Below, piece after piece: positions 36,347-45,278 of a stretch of 49,708 nucleotides of DNA (positions are counted from its first letter, which is position 1; each line of letters begins with the position of its first letter). The stretch lies in contig CAMDGQ010000028.1 of the NCBI GenBank assembly GCA_945897955.1, positions 1 to 49,708 on the forward strand, written 5' to 3'. The position numbers were made by a program, and so were the translations under genes. Under the pieces are notes generated by a model. That model saw only the letters and a program-made list of their open reading frames with translations. It was not told where the DNA came from and did no database searches. This DNA comes from Tepidiphilus sp. J10 (GTDB lineage Bacteria; Pseudomonadota; Gammaproteobacteria; Burkholderiales; Thiobacillaceae).

Positions 36347-36766
36347 TCAGGAGTGGACGGGAGGGCCGCGCGGGACGAGCGGCGTGAGCGCGGGGTGATC
36401 CGCCGGGTAGAACGTGAGGTGGAGTTGCGCTGGCGCTTCGAGCGTTGCGGAAGTGACGGTCAGAACTGCCGGCGGATGGCTGTTGGCGATGGCTGGTGCG
36501 CCACAGGCGGCGCACAGGTCGCAGCAAGGCAACTTGCCTTCATTCTGTTGCGGCGCCGGTTGATCCTGTACCAGTCCCGTGGCGGGATCGATCCGGACCA
36601 TGCCCTGGGCGGTGCAAATCTCGATCAGACCGTCGGCAGATTTTCCCGCCCGGACATGCCCGACCCCAGCCAGCGAATGCAACACAATCGCCAGCACACC
36701 CAGCCACAGCAGGACGGCGGAGAAGCATGAGCTTCGGCGCGGCGGGGCCGGGCGCAAAAGATTCAC
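36347..36766 (-). CDS. DUF2946 family protein, copy 1
   Basis: A 139-residue protein with a membrane segment or signal (SAVLLWLGVLAIVLHSLAGVGHV) and the cysteine motif LPCCDLCAACGAPA. It ends ADHPALTPLVPRGPPVHS. DUF2946 proteins commonly lie next to TonB-dependent receptors, often copper-linked ones; the role is unknown, and metal binding by the cysteines is an inference. It overlaps the thioredoxin-like gene by four bases. A close paralogue is at 43037-43444. Confidence 0.82.
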   Translation of the reverse strand: MNLLRPAPPRRSSCFSAVLLWLGVLAIVLHSLAGVGHVRAGKSADGLIEICTAQGMVRIDPATGLVQDQPAPQQNEGKLPCCDLCAACGAPAIANSHPPAVLTVTSATLEAPAQLHLTFYPADHPALTPLVPRGPPVHS

Positions 36767-37257
36767 GGCTGCTCGCCTCGCAGCCAGACGCGAATTTGGT
36801 CGGTTTTCAGCACGCCGCTGATGCCGATGCGGCGACAGTCGTCGTGGTAGAGATAAGTGCGCGGCAGTTCGCCGGCCCAGTTTCGATCCACCGCGTAACG
36901 CAGGCGCTCCGGCGCCTCATCGGCGAATGTCCAGCGCTCGCTGGCGTTGATGCCCAGGCGTTTGAGCAGGTCTTCCCCCGCCTCGGCCTGCTCCGCCGCG
37001 TCGGTCTGGACCAGCACCAGGCGGACATCGGGGCGCTGGCGGCGCAGCGCTTCCAGCGTCTTCAGGCCATCCTTGCAATGCGGGCATTCGAGCGACCAGA
37101 GGGCCAGCGCAAACGGCCCCTTGCCGCAATGGCGCGCGGTGATGGAGGCCATGCTGGCGGCGTCGAATTCACGCGCGCCGACGGCGGCGGCAGGCGCCAG
37201 CGGCAGCGCCGAGGCCAGCGCCAGAAAAGCGGCGGCGATGCGATTTCCGCCGCTCAC
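36763..37257 (-). CDS. Exported thioredoxin-like protein
   Basis: A 164-residue protein starting from a GTG that overlaps the stop of the propeller gene. The signal is GGNRIAAAFLALASALPLAPAAAVG; the thioredoxin fold follows with LALWSLECPHCKDGLKTLEAL (C58-P-H-C61, the DsbA-type active site dipeptide) and RTYLYHDDCRRIGISGVL. It likely oxidises or reduces periplasmic thiols, perhaps those of the neighbouring cysteine-rich DUF2946 and propeller proteins. Confidence 0.8.
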   Translation of the reverse strand: MSGGNRIAAAFLALASALPLAPAAAVGAREFDAASMASITARHCGKGPFALALWSLECPHCKDGLKTLEALRRQRPDVRLVLVQTDAAEQAEAGEDLLKRLGINASERWTFADEAPERLRYAVDRNWAGELPRTYLYHDDCRRIGISGVLKTDQIRVWLRGEQP

Positions 37258-38474
37258 CGGGTTGTCCCCGCAGCCATGTCGAACACACGCATGCCTTCGT
37301 TCTGAGTGTTCCAGAACACGGCCAGGCGGCCGTCGCGCGCCAGCACGCGCGGCTGGTCGGACGCGGCCGCCGTGCCGGCCAGCTCGCGCGCCGTCCAGTG
37401 CTTGCCGCCATCGGCGGAATACTCGCCATGCAGCAGGGTGCGTTCGCCGTCGAACTCCTTCCAGGCAACCAGCAAGGCGTTGCCTTGCGCGGCGATGTCG
37501 GCGTGCGCGGCGCGCGCGCCGCCCAGCTTGCGGCGGCCTTCGACGCGGTCGCTGGCGAGGCGGCCATAGAACACGCCGGGTGTTTCGCCCTGGGTGAACC
37601 AGACCGCGTGCATGTCTCCATTGCCATCGGTCGTCAGCGCCGGGCCATGGTGCGGACAAGCGTCGGTGCGCCAGTTGTCGAAAGTGGCGCGTTGCAACGG
37701 TTCGGCGCGGCCATCCGCATGCAGGCGGGCGAGCGCGTGATCGCGAATATTGGGCTCGAACACATGCCGCCAGAGCGCAATGACGTCGCCATCGGGTTGC
37801 GCCGAGACGGCGATTCGGCAGCATTCGCAGGTGTGGTCGGCGATCCGGTAATCGCCCTGGAAGGTCGCGCCCCGGTCGGCGGATACCGTGTAGTACACCG
37901 CCGCGCCGCGATAGTCGCGGCTGGCGGCCGTGGCGGCGAGCAGGTCGCGTTTGTCGATCCAGGCGACGAAGATCTTGCCGTCGCTGGCGATGCTCAAGGC
38001 GTCGAAGCGATGTGTGATTTCCTGCCGGTCGGCATGCACCGTGAGGGGGGCGTCGAAGCTTGCGCCGCCGTCGAGCGAACGCGCGAAGCGGATTTCGCCG
38101 CTGTAGGGCTTCGAAAGCGGCCGCGTCCAACTGACGTATATCTCGTTGTTCGGCCCGAAGGCGATCTTCGGGAGGCCTTCTCCGTCGGCGGCGATGGCTT
38201 CCGGAATGGCGTTGACCCGCGATGGCGGCGACCAGCTCTGGCCGGCGTCGGTCGATTTGCGCACGACGACATGGCCGCCGTCCTTGCCGGCTGCCCAGAC
38301 CTGGCCGGCGCGGTCGAATGCCGCCGAAGCGCCGAGTTCGACGCGCGCCTTTTTCATCGCCGCGCCGGCTTCGGCGGCGTTGGCCGTCGCGACCGGCAAC
38401 GACAGCGCGCAGGCCAGCGCGGCGAGCCGAAGCAGCCGCTTGCCAATGGGTTTCGTGTAGGTGTTGATGAACAT
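37254..38474 (-). CDS. Exported Asp-box beta-propeller (sialidase-like) protein
   Basis: A 406-residue protein with a signal peptide (to ANA, residue 33). It has four Asp boxes (S/T-x-D-x-G-x-x-W/F): RKSTDAGQSW, ARSLDGGASF, TVSADRGATF and EYSADGGKHW, the mark of a sialidase-type six-bladed propeller. The sialidase catalytic arginine triad is not evident. It carries unusual cysteine-histidine clusters, HTCECCRI (C216, C218, C219) and DACPHHGP (C273, H275, H276), that suggest metal binding. It starts 14 bases after the receptor gene, so I infer a role in metal capture or handling, not sugar cleavage. Confidence 0.8.
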   Translation of the reverse strand: MFINTYTKPIGKRLLRLAALACALSLPVATANAAEAGAAMKKARVELGASAAFDRAGQVWAAGKDGGHVVVRKSTDAGQSWSPPSRVNAIPEAIAADGEGLPKIAFGPNNEIYVSWTRPLSKPYSGEIRFARSLDGGASFDAPLTVHADRQEITHRFDALSIASDGKIFVAWIDKRDLLAATAASRDYRGAAVYYTVSADRGATFQGDYRIADHTCECCRIAVSAQPDGDVIALWRHVFEPNIRDHALARLHADGRAEPLQRATFDNWRTDACPHHGPALTTDGNGDMHAVWFTQGETPGVFYGRLASDRVEGRRKLGGARAAHADIAAQGNALLVAWKEFDGERTLLHGEYSADGGKHWTARELAGTAAASDQPRVLARDGRLAVFWNTQNEGMRVFDMAAGTTR

Positions 38475-38488
38475 CCCGGTCTCGCCGC

Positions 38489-40885
38489 TCAGTAGTCGTA
38501 CTTCAGATTGGCAAAATACGTCCGCTGCGGGTACGGGTTCGGGTTGACGAAGTAGTCGTAGTCGCCGAGATTGTTGATACCGAGCGAGCCGGTCCAGTTC
38601 TTCGCCACTTTGTAAACCGCCTTGACGTCGATCACGGTGTAGGAACTGACCGCGCCATAGACATCCGGATTGACGTCGTTGTAGAGCAGGCTGTTGTGCT
38701 GCTGGCCGCTGTAGCGCGCCGCCAGACTGAGCGACAGACGATTGGTCGGACGATAGACGCCAACCAGGGTCGCGCGCCAGTTCGGCACGCGCGGCTGGTC
38801 GAATCCGACCACGGCGGGATTGCGGTCGTTGCGGCGGATTTCCGAATCGACGTAGGTGATGCTGCCGTTGAGGTCGAAGCCTTGAATCCAGAGGTCACTG
38901 AGTTGCAGCACGGTCTCGAAACCGACGGTGAAAATCTTGTCGACGTTCTGGATGCTGGAAATATTCGGTGTCACCGTCGTGTCGGTTTGGGAAATCAGCG
39001 CGTCGCGCTTGTCTTCCCAGAACAGCGAGTTGCGCCAGAGGCCTTTCGCCAGTCCGAGTTCGGCCGAGAATTCACCGGACAGAACATGTTCGGGCTTCAG
39101 GTTGGGATCGTTGGTGCGCTGCGCGCCGGCGCCGAAATTGATCAACTGGAACAGTTCAGCCACGGTCGGGTAGCGGTAGGCCTTGCCGAGCGAGCCGCGC
39201 AGGCTCCAGTCCGGCGTTGCCTGCCAGGACAGCGACAGCTTGGGCGAGAAGTTGGTCTCCGAGCGATCGCCATAAACCACGTTGAGCGGCGTCGGCGCGA
39301 CGTTGGCCGTGTTGAAGTTGCTGCCTTCCGTGGCGCGCCAGCGTTCCAGCCGCCCACCTGCGACCAGCTTCCAGTCCGGCGCCAGACGCCAGGCATCCTG
39401 CAAGTACAGCCCCTGGGTTTCCGTCTTGCCGCGCGAGTTGCTGCCCAAGGTGCCGGCCGCACCCTCCAGCCAGTCGGTCGGCACGGCATAGGTGTCGGAA
39501 ACCAGTTTGTAGCGGTCGTAGTGATAGCCGAAGCTCCATTGATGCGTGCTGCTCAGATCGCCGCCCGGCCGCCAGTCGCCGCGCAGGTCAAGCGAGGTCC
39601 AGCCGGTGTCGTCACCCACGGTCAGCGTGCCGCGCGGCCGCACCGCGCCGGTGCCGGAATCGAGCAAGGAGCCGGTGTTGGTCGCCGAGCGCGAGAGTTC
39701 CTTGCCCTGGTCATACAGACTGGCGACGACCTCCCAGTCCCACTTGCCGTTGGTTGTGGTCTTCAGCGCGAGGCCGTGCATCCAGTGTTCGCTTTCGCTG
39801 TGGCCGGGACTGACGCCGGACAGCGTGTAATAGGTCGGATCGCCGACGAACTGGACGAATCGAGTGGCGCCGGCGGCGGTGGTGTTGAATACCGGATTGC
39901 CGGCGGCGTCGCGCAGGTAACTCTCGACGCGGGTGTCGGCATCGTTCTGCCAGAAACCCAGCGTATAGCTGGCGCGCATCTTCGGCGTAATGTCGTAAGC
40001 CAGCTTGATCTTGGCGTTGTCCTGCACGGTATGGTCGGCGCCGATGCCGCTGCCGATGATGCGTGGCCGGCCGCTGGTGTCGATGTCGCGAATCTCGCCG
40101 CTGACCGGGGTGAACGGCGTGCCGGCAGCCGGTTGCGCGGGCCGTGTCGCGGCGCCGAAGGTCTGCGGATGGCCGTGATTGTCGAGGTGATCCGCGCTCA
40201 GCCAGAGCGACCAGTCGCCGAAACGGTTGCCGAGCGATACGTTGCCGTGCTTGCCGTTGAAGTTGTCGTCGGTGCCGTACATCTTGAAGTTCTGGCCGAA
40301 TACATCGACGGAGGCATGCGCCTCGAATTTCTCCGGCATGCGGGTTTTCATTTTCACCACGCCACCCATCGAATTGCCGGGATAGAGCGCCGAGAACGGG
40401 CCGTAGATGATATCGACGCGATCGATTTCCTCGGCCGACACCATGCTCCAGCGCGGCGGCGTGCTGAAACTGTTGTTGAGCAGGTTGGACAACAACAGGT
40501 TGTCGGCATAGACCAGGGTCTGCGCGCTGGCGATCGAACTGTTGGCGCGCATCACCAGGATGGCATTGCGGTCGCCGATATAGCGCTGGCGGACATGGAT
40601 GCTGGGCAGGTATTGAATGGTTTCCGCCGAGGTCACGGCATTTACGCTCTCCCTGATCTGGCGGGCGGTCACGCTCTCCACCGTTGCCGGCAGATTGGCG
40701 GGAATGGCGGGCATTTCCGCCTTGATCGACATTTCATCCATTTGCTGCTCGCCGGCGGCCAAGACCGTCAGCGGCTGCGCGGCCAGCGCGGCGCAGGCCA
40801 GTGCGACGGCGAGTGGCTTGAGCGGGAAAAGCGGCGCCAGACGGCGAGTGTTGATTGAGCAGACGGGGGTGTGAATCGAGTTCAT
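38489..40885 (-). CDS. TonB-dependent receptor (no STN domain), metal-uptake type
   Basis: A 798-residue outer-membrane receptor. The signal peptide covers about residues 1-43 (to VLAA). The plug has SVNAVTSAETIQYLPSIHVRQRYIGDRNAILVMRAN and DIIYGPFSALYPGNSMGGVVKMKT; the barrel ends YFANLKYDY. It lacks the STN domain, so it does not signal to FecR. It sits in the order tonB-exbB-exbD-receptor-propeller-thioredoxin-like-DUF2946, which resembles copper or other metal uptake loci. The substrate cannot be read from sequence. Confidence 0.92.
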   Translation of the reverse strand: MNSIHTPVCSINTRRLAPLFPLKPLAVALACAALAAQPLTVLAAGEQQMDEMSIKAEMPAIPANLPATVESVTARQIRESVNAVTSAETIQYLPSIHVRQRYIGDRNAILVMRANSSIASAQTLVYADNLLLSNLLNNSFSTPPRWSMVSAEEIDRVDIIYGPFSALYPGNSMGGVVKMKTRMPEKFEAHASVDVFGQNFKMYGTDDNFNGKHGNVSLGNRFGDWSLWLSADHLDNHGHPQTFGAATRPAQPAAGTPFTPVSGEIRDIDTSGRPRIIGSGIGADHTVQDNAKIKLAYDITPKMRASYTLGFWQNDADTRVESYLRDAAGNPVFNTTAAGATRFVQFVGDPTYYTLSGVSPGHSESEHWMHGLALKTTTNGKWDWEVVASLYDQGKELSRSATNTGSLLDSGTGAVRPRGTLTVGDDTGWTSLDLRGDWRPGGDLSSTHQWSFGYHYDRYKLVSDTYAVPTDWLEGAAGTLGSNSRGKTETQGLYLQDAWRLAPDWKLVAGGRLERWRATEGSNFNTANVAPTPLNVVYGDRSETNFSPKLSLSWQATPDWSLRGSLGKAYRYPTVAELFQLINFGAGAQRTNDPNLKPEHVLSGEFSAELGLAKGLWRNSLFWEDKRDALISQTDTTVTPNISSIQNVDKIFTVGFETVLQLSDLWIQGFDLNGSITYVDSEIRRNDRNPAVVGFDQPRVPNWRATLVGVYRPTNRLSLSLAARYSGQQHNSLLYNDVNPDVYGAVSSYTVIDVKAVYKVAKNWTGSLGINNLGDYDYFVNPNPYPQRTYFANLKYDY

Positions 40886-40948
40886 GTAGTGTTCTTTCGG
40901 GAAATAGGGGGTAATCGTTTGCGCACGAAGTGGCCAATCAGCGGCCGT

Positions 40949-41374
40949 TCACCGGCTATCCGATGGATCGCTGACGAAGCCGATGCGCGCCATGCCGCTC
41001 TTCGCCGCCACGGCCATGACCTTGGCGACGTTGTCGTAATGCGTGAAGCGGTCGGCGCGGATATGCAATTCCGGCTGCGGCTGTTTGTGTGCCTCGGCGG
41101 CAAAGCGCGGCGCCAGTTGTTCTAGCGCGACGATCTCGCCGTTCCAGTACAGCGAGCCGTCGGCGCGGATGCCGAATTCGACATGGTCTGGCCGCGTCAG
41201 GTTGGGGCTGCTCGATGCCTTCGGCAGGTCGATCTTGACCGAGTGCGTCAGCAGCGGCGCGGTGATCAGGAAGACGACGACGAGGACGAGCATGACATCG
41301 ACCAGCGGCACGACGTTGATTTCGGCGACCGGCGCTTGCCGGTGCCGGGTTCCCAGGCTGCCGATGGACATCAC
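40949..41374 (-). CDS. exbD: ExbD-type biopolymer transport protein
   Basis: A 141-residue protein with one membrane helix, INVVPLVDVMLVLVVVFLITAPLLTHSVKIDLPKA. The conserved aspartate of ExbD/TolR is in PLVDVMLVL, which carries protons. The periplasmic part ends ARIGFVSDPSD. It overlaps exbB by four bases and serves to energise TonB. Confidence 0.93.
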   Translation of the reverse strand: MMSIGSLGTRHRQAPVAEINVVPLVDVMLVLVVVFLITAPLLTHSVKIDLPKASSSPNLTRPDHVEFGIRADGSLYWNGEIVALEQLAPRFAAEAHKQPQPELHIRADRFTHYDNVAKVMAVAAKSGMARIGFVSDPSDSR

Positions 41375-42111
41375 AGGCCTCCTTCGCGCTGTCCGACGAC
41401 GCGCAGGGTGCGCGTTTCGCCCGCCGAGCTGTTGGCCTTGGCGCCGACGGTGATCAGCGCGAACAGGTCATGCGCGAAGGCATCGAGCCGCGCCAGCAGA
41501 ATTCGGTTGCCGCGCGTGAATGCGTTGTAGGCGAGCACCGCCGGAATGGCGACGGCAAGGCCGAGCGCCGTCATGATCAGCGCCTCGCCTACCGGGCCGG
41601 CGACCTTGTCCAGCGTGCCCTGGCCGGACATTCCGATATTGACCAGCGCGTGGTAGATGCCCCAGACCGTGCCGAACAGGCCGATATAGGGCGAGGCGGA
41701 GCCGGCCGAGGCGAACACGGTGAGGCCGTATTCGACGCGCGCGGCTTCCTGATCGACACCGTTGCGCAGCACGCGGGTGAGGAATTCGCCCGCGCCGCCG
41801 GCCGCCGCCAGCTTGTGCAGGCCGTAATGCTCCGAGTCCGCGGTCGCTTCCAGCGCCTGCTGCGCCAGCCGGGCGAAGGGGTTGTCGGCCGGATGCGCTT
41901 GCAGTGTGGCCTTCACTTCCTGCAACGAATTGGCGCTCCAGAAGCGCTGAAGAAAAATCTCCGCGCGCCGTCGGTCAAGAAAATTGGCGATACCGCGGGT
42001 GACGATCAGATACCAGCTCGCCACCGAAAGCAGCAGCAGCGTGACCAGCAAGCCTTTGCCGAGCGCGTCGGACTGGCCGAGAAAATGTGCGAGGCCAAGA
42101 GAGTTTTCCAT
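41371..42111 (-). CDS. exbB: ExbB-type biopolymer transport protein (MotA/TolQ/ExbB)
   Basis: A 246-residue membrane protein with helices at about residues 17-36 (LLVTLLLLSVASWYLIVTRG), 125-150 and 165-190. SAGSASPYIGLFGTVWGIYHALVNIG and GPVGEALIMTALGLAVAIPAVLAYNAF are the TolQ/ExbB signatures with the conserved threonines. The frame is open to 42375, but that region is tonB; the ATG at 42111 is the start, two bases after tonB. Confidence 0.93.
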   Translation of the reverse strand: MENSLGLAHFLGQSDALGKGLLVTLLLLSVASWYLIVTRGIANFLDRRRAEIFLQRFWSANSLQEVKATLQAHPADNPFARLAQQALEATADSEHYGLHKLAAAGGAGEFLTRVLRNGVDQEAARVEYGLTVFASAGSASPYIGLFGTVWGIYHALVNIGMSGQGTLDKVAGPVGEALIMTALGLAVAIPAVLAYNAFTRGNRILLARLDAFAHDLFALITVGAKANSSAGETRTLRVVGQREGGL

Positions 42112-42113
42112 GT

Positions 42114-42929
42114 TTAACGTCCTTCGAGAGTGAAATTGAATGGTTGCAGCGCGACCGCGCGCACCGCCTGGCCGCCGCGCTGGGCGGGGTTGCAATGCCA
42201 TTGCCGCACCGCCGCCAGGGCTGCTTCGTCGAGCAGGCTGGACCCGGAACTGTTGGCGATCTGGGCGCGGGCGATGCTGCCGCGCTCGTCGAGTTCGACG
42301 CGCAGCACGACGCGCCCCTGCTCGCCCCTGCGGCGCGCCGCCAGCGGGTAGGACGGCGGTGAGCGATCCGGACAACTGACCGACAGATCGTCGCTCAGGC
42401 TGACCGGCCCGGCGGGTTTGGGCGGCGCGGCCGGCGCCGACGCTGCGAAGACCGGTGCCGGTGCGATGATGGTTGGGGCGGGCGGCGGTACGGCAGGTGG
42501 CGCTGGCGCTACCGGTTCAGAAGGCGCCAGGATCGGCGCCTCGGCGACCAGTTGTTGCGGCGGTGGCGGTTGCGGCGTGACCGGAAGCGGTTTTTCCAGC
42601 TTTACCGGCTTTGGTGCTTCGGGCTTCGGGGGAGGCGGGAGCGTTTCCGGTTTGGCCGGCGGCGAGATGAAATTGACGAACACCGTCGCGGCCTCCGCCG
42701 GCAGCGGCAACAGGCGATAGTTCCACATCGCGTACAGCGCGACGATGTGGATGCCGACCACGAAAACGAGGCCGAACACCTGCTCGGGGCGCAGCCGATG
42801 GCGGAAAGCAAACGCGGCAGGCGCATTTGGCGCGCTGGATGTTTCAGCCACGCGCGCCTTCCCGGCTCGCTCGCTCGACGGCCAGGCCGAGGCGGGCGCG
42901 CCCTCGGCATGGCTTGCGGTTTGCAACAT
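42114..42929 (-). CDS. tonB: TonB energy-transducing protein
   Basis: A 271-residue protein: a cytoplasmic lead, one membrane helix (RPEQVFGLVFVVGIHIVALYAMWNY), a long proline-rich periplasmic stretch (PPPPKPEAPKPVKLEKPLPV and more) and the C-terminal TonB domain (YPLAARRRGEQGRVVLRVELDERGSIARAQIANSSGSSLLDEAALAAVRQWHC). It contacts TonB boxes of the receptors. AGGAGTACCTC precedes the ATG. It is the first of tonB-exbB-exbD. Confidence 0.93.
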   Translation of the reverse strand: MLQTASHAEGAPASAWPSSERAGKARVAETSSAPNAPAAFAFRHRLRPEQVFGLVFVVGIHIVALYAMWNYRLLPLPAEAATVFVNFISPPAKPETLPPPPKPEAPKPVKLEKPLPVTPQPPPPQQLVAEAPILAPSEPVAPAPPAVPPPAPTIIAPAPVFAASAPAAPPKPAGPVSLSDDLSVSCPDRSPPSYPLAARRRGEQGRVVLRVELDERGSIARAQIANSSGSSLLDEAALAAVRQWHCNPAQRGGQAVRAVALQPFNFTLEGR

Positions 42930-43036
42930 GAGGTACTCCTGAACATCGCTAGGCCACCGCCGCCTGGGCGGGATGGCCAAATCAAGACGAAGCCGAGGCG
43001 CGCGCAAGCACGCGTGCCCCGGCTAAAACGTGCGAA

Positions 43037-43444
43037 TCAGGAGCGCGCGGGCGGGCCGCGCGGGACGAGCGGAGTGAGGGCGGGGTGATCCGCCGGGAAG
43101 AACGCGACGACCTGCGGCGCTTGCGCGTCAATCGAGGCAAAAACGGCGCTGAAGACAATGAACGGATGGCTGTTTGCGATGGCCGGCGCGCCGCAAGCGG
43201 CGCATAGATCGCAACAACGCATCTGGCTGTCGTCTTGCGGTGACGCCGGCTGTTGACCAACCACCATACCGGAGGTGGCATCGATCTTGATCATGCCCTG
43301 CGCGGTGCAAAACTCGATCAAACCGTCCGCCGACGTCCCGACCCGTGGATGCGCTATGCCCGCCAGCGAATGCAGCACGATCGCCAGCACGCCCAGCCAG
43401 AGCAGGGCGGTGGAAAAGCGCGATTTGCGGGACGAGGCGGACAT
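43037..43444 (-). CDS. DUF2946 family protein, copy 2
   Basis: A 135-residue paralogue of the protein at 36347-36766. Shared parts include ALLWLGVLAIVLHSLAG, the MRCCDLCAACGAPAIANSHP motif and the end ADHPALTPLVPRGPP-x-x-S; the DNA is also close to identical over the 3' 60 bases. Starts at 43444 or 43468 are possible; neither has a strong ribosome site. It lies 107 bases upstream of tonB on the same strand. The duplication brackets the whole tonB-receptor operon. Confidence 0.8.
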   Translation of the reverse strand: MSASSRKSRFSTALLWLGVLAIVLHSLAGIAHPRVGTSADGLIEFCTAQGMIKIDATSGMVVGQQPASPQDDSQMRCCDLCAACGAPAIANSHPFIVFSAVFASIDAQAPQVVAFFPADHPALTPLVPRGPPARS

Positions 43445-43581
43445 GCGAATGTGGCGGAAAAGAAACATTTGGCGGGCTGCGCAGATTATAGGAATAGTTT
43501 CAGCTTGCATATCCGAGAAACCCTGCCGTGGACACCCCTTTCTCGCCAAAGTCTCCGGCCCGGATTGAAATGAATTAGCGC

Positions 43582-43634
43582 GTAAGGTGCGCCATGCGCC
43601 CATTCGGCCAATCGGTGCGCCGTACGCACCCTAC
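43582..43634. repeat. GTAAGGTGCG palindromic repeat, relative of 10377-10432
   Basis: GTAAGGTGCGCCATGCGC...GGTGCGCCGTACGCACCCTAC has the same outer arms and inner GTGCGCCATGCGC element as the repeat between the nif ferredoxin and nafY. It lies between hflX and the second DUF2946 gene. Confidence 0.75.
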
Positions 43635-43655
43635 GGATTCTGTATCCGACGGCTG

Positions 43656-45026
43656 CTAGGTGGCCTGATGACCGAACTGCGCGCGCAGGCTTTCCAGGGT
43701 TCCCGGCTCGCCGCGCACGCTGAAGAAGGCGCCGGCATCGTCGGCACGCTCTGCCAGCACCTCGCAGCGCGCGAATATTTCACCGCGCAGTTGCTGCGCC
43801 GACCAGGGCAGAAACAGCTCGGTCTCGACCTGATCGCGCTGGAAAAACGCCACGATGGCCTGGTGCAATTTCGCGATGTCGTCCGGCCGGCGCGCACTCA
43901 TCACGATGCAATCCGGATAGCGGGCGCGCAGCGCGGCCTCGCATTCGGCCTGCGCTGCGGCGTCGCCGACGTGATCGATCTTGTTGAACACACGAATGCG
44001 CGGGACTTCGTGCGCATTGATTTCGTGCAGGACATGGTCGGTGGTTTCGAGCTGGCGTTGGTAGCCCGAATCGCTGGCGTCGATGACATGCAGCAGCAAC
44101 GATGCATCGAGCGCCTCTTCCAGCGTCGACTTGAACGACGCAACCAGGCCGTGCGGCAGGTTCTTGATGAAGCCGACCGTATCGCTGACCAGCACGCGCG
44201 GAATGCTCTCCGGGTACAAGCTGCGCACGGTGGTATCGAGCGTCGCGAACAGCTTGTCGGCGACCAGCACCTCGCTGCCGGTGAGCGCACGCATCAAGGT
44301 TGACTTGCCCGCGTTGGTGTAGCCGACCAGCGCCACGCTGGCCAGACTTTCGTTCGCCAATCGCCGCGCGCGCTGTGTCTTGCGCTCAAGCTCCAGCGCA
44401 AGGATCTCTTTCTGCAGTTCGGAGATGCGGTCGCGCAACTTGCGTTTATCCAGCTCAGTGTGCGATTCGCCAGCGCCGCGCCCGCCGGTGCCGCTGCGTT
44501 GCCGTCCCTGCGGCCCCGCCAGCTTCGCCGCCTCGCGCAGACGCGGCGCCATGTAGCCGATACGGGCGATTTCCACTTGCGCGCGCGCGGCGGGAGAACG
44601 CGCGTTACGGTGGAAGATTTCCAGAATAACCATGGTGCGGTCCATCACCTCGCAACCGACTTCCTTCTCCAGATTGCGTGCCTGTGACGGCGTGATTTCA
44701 TGGTCGACGAAGATCACGTCGATCGGCTCGGCCGAGACCGGCGTGTCAGCGTCGATCCCGGCTTCATCGAGCGCGTACTCGAATTCGTCGTCGGCGATGT
44801 TGTTGACGAAGCGGCGTATCTCCGCCCGCTTGCCGACGCCCAGATACGCTGCCCTGTCGAAGCTGGTACGTTTTTGCACGAAGGTGCGGGTGACCTTGAA
44901 CCCCAGCGTCTTCGCAAGCTCGCGCAACTCGGCCAGCGACGCCTCGAATTCCGCATCGCTCACCCCCGGCAGTTGCACCGCAGCCGCGATGGCGTACTGG
45001 GTTTTGTCCTGGACTTCTTTTTGCAT
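43656..45026 (-). CDS. hflX: GTPase HflX
   Basis: A 456-residue ribosome-associated GTPase that splits stalled ribosomes under stress. The N-terminal domain (ELAKTLGFKVTRTFVQKRTSFDRAAYLGVGKRAEIRRF) and the linker GPQGRQRSGTGGRGAGESHTELDKRKLRDRI are followed by the G domain: P-loop GYTNAGKST (about 235-243), DTVGFIKNLP, and NKIDHV. The ATG at 45026 starts MQKEVQDKTQYAIAAAVQLP; the frame is open 41 codons more upstream, which is part of a repeated sequence. It is about 30 residues longer than E. coli HflX. Confidence 0.95.
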   Translation of the reverse strand: MQKEVQDKTQYAIAAAVQLPGVSDAEFEASLAELRELAKTLGFKVTRTFVQKRTSFDRAAYLGVGKRAEIRRFVNNIADDEFEYALDEAGIDADTPVSAEPIDVIFVDHEITPSQARNLEKEVGCEVMDRTMVILEIFHRNARSPAARAQVEIARIGYMAPRLREAAKLAGPQGRQRSGTGGRGAGESHTELDKRKLRDRISELQKEILALELERKTQRARRLANESLASVALVGYTNAGKSTLMRALTGSEVLVADKLFATLDTTVRSLYPESIPRVLVSDTVGFIKNLPHGLVASFKSTLEEALDASLLLHVIDASDSGYQRQLETTDHVLHEINAHEVPRIRVFNKIDHVGDAAAQAECEAALRARYPDCIVMSARRPDDIAKLHQAIVAFFQRDQVETELFLPWSAQQLRGEIFARCEVLAERADDAGAFFSVRGEPGTLESLRAQFGHQAT

Positions 45027-45103
45027 ATAACTTCTGTTGAATGGGGGAGGGCGGATAGTACCTGCCAAGCGGGCGGTGCTGGCGTTGAGTAATAACAGGG
45101 TGA

Positions 45104-45156
45104 CTTCCGAGGCCTTCGCTTCAACGGGCCATTCAGATTTTCCAGCCAAAACCCAA
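45104..45156. repeat. Direct repeat copy A (duplicate of a gene end)
   Basis: These 53 bases match 45279-45331 at 51 positions. Copy B includes the last codons and stop of the helicase-associated-domain gene, so copy A is a detached duplicate of that gene's 3' end. The pair flanks the palindromic element at 45184-45266, in the 281-base gap between hflX and that gene. Confidence 0.85.
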
Positions 45157-45183
45157 CCTGATTAGCAAGCTGCCTCAGCAGTT

Positions 45184-45266
45184 GTAGGTTGGGCAAAACG
45201 AAGTGTGCCCAACAGCCCAACCTCCGGGCGTGCAATGTTGGGCACGCTGCGCTTTGCCCAACCTAC
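45184..45266. repeat. GTAGGTTGGGCAAA palindromic element
   Basis: GTAGGTTGGGCAAA (45184-45197) and TTTGCCCAACCTAC (45253-45266) are perfect 14-base inverted arms, with further GTGCCCAACA/TGTTGGGCAC pairing inside. This is a common extragenic palindrome in proteobacteria. It is bracketed by the 53-base direct repeats. Confidence 0.8.
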
Positions 45267-45278
45267 TCAGCTACTCAG

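Noticed and set aside
37254-38474. True exo-alpha-sialidase
   Set aside because: Asp boxes are present, but the catalytic arginine triad is not seen and the gene lies in a metal-uptake operon.
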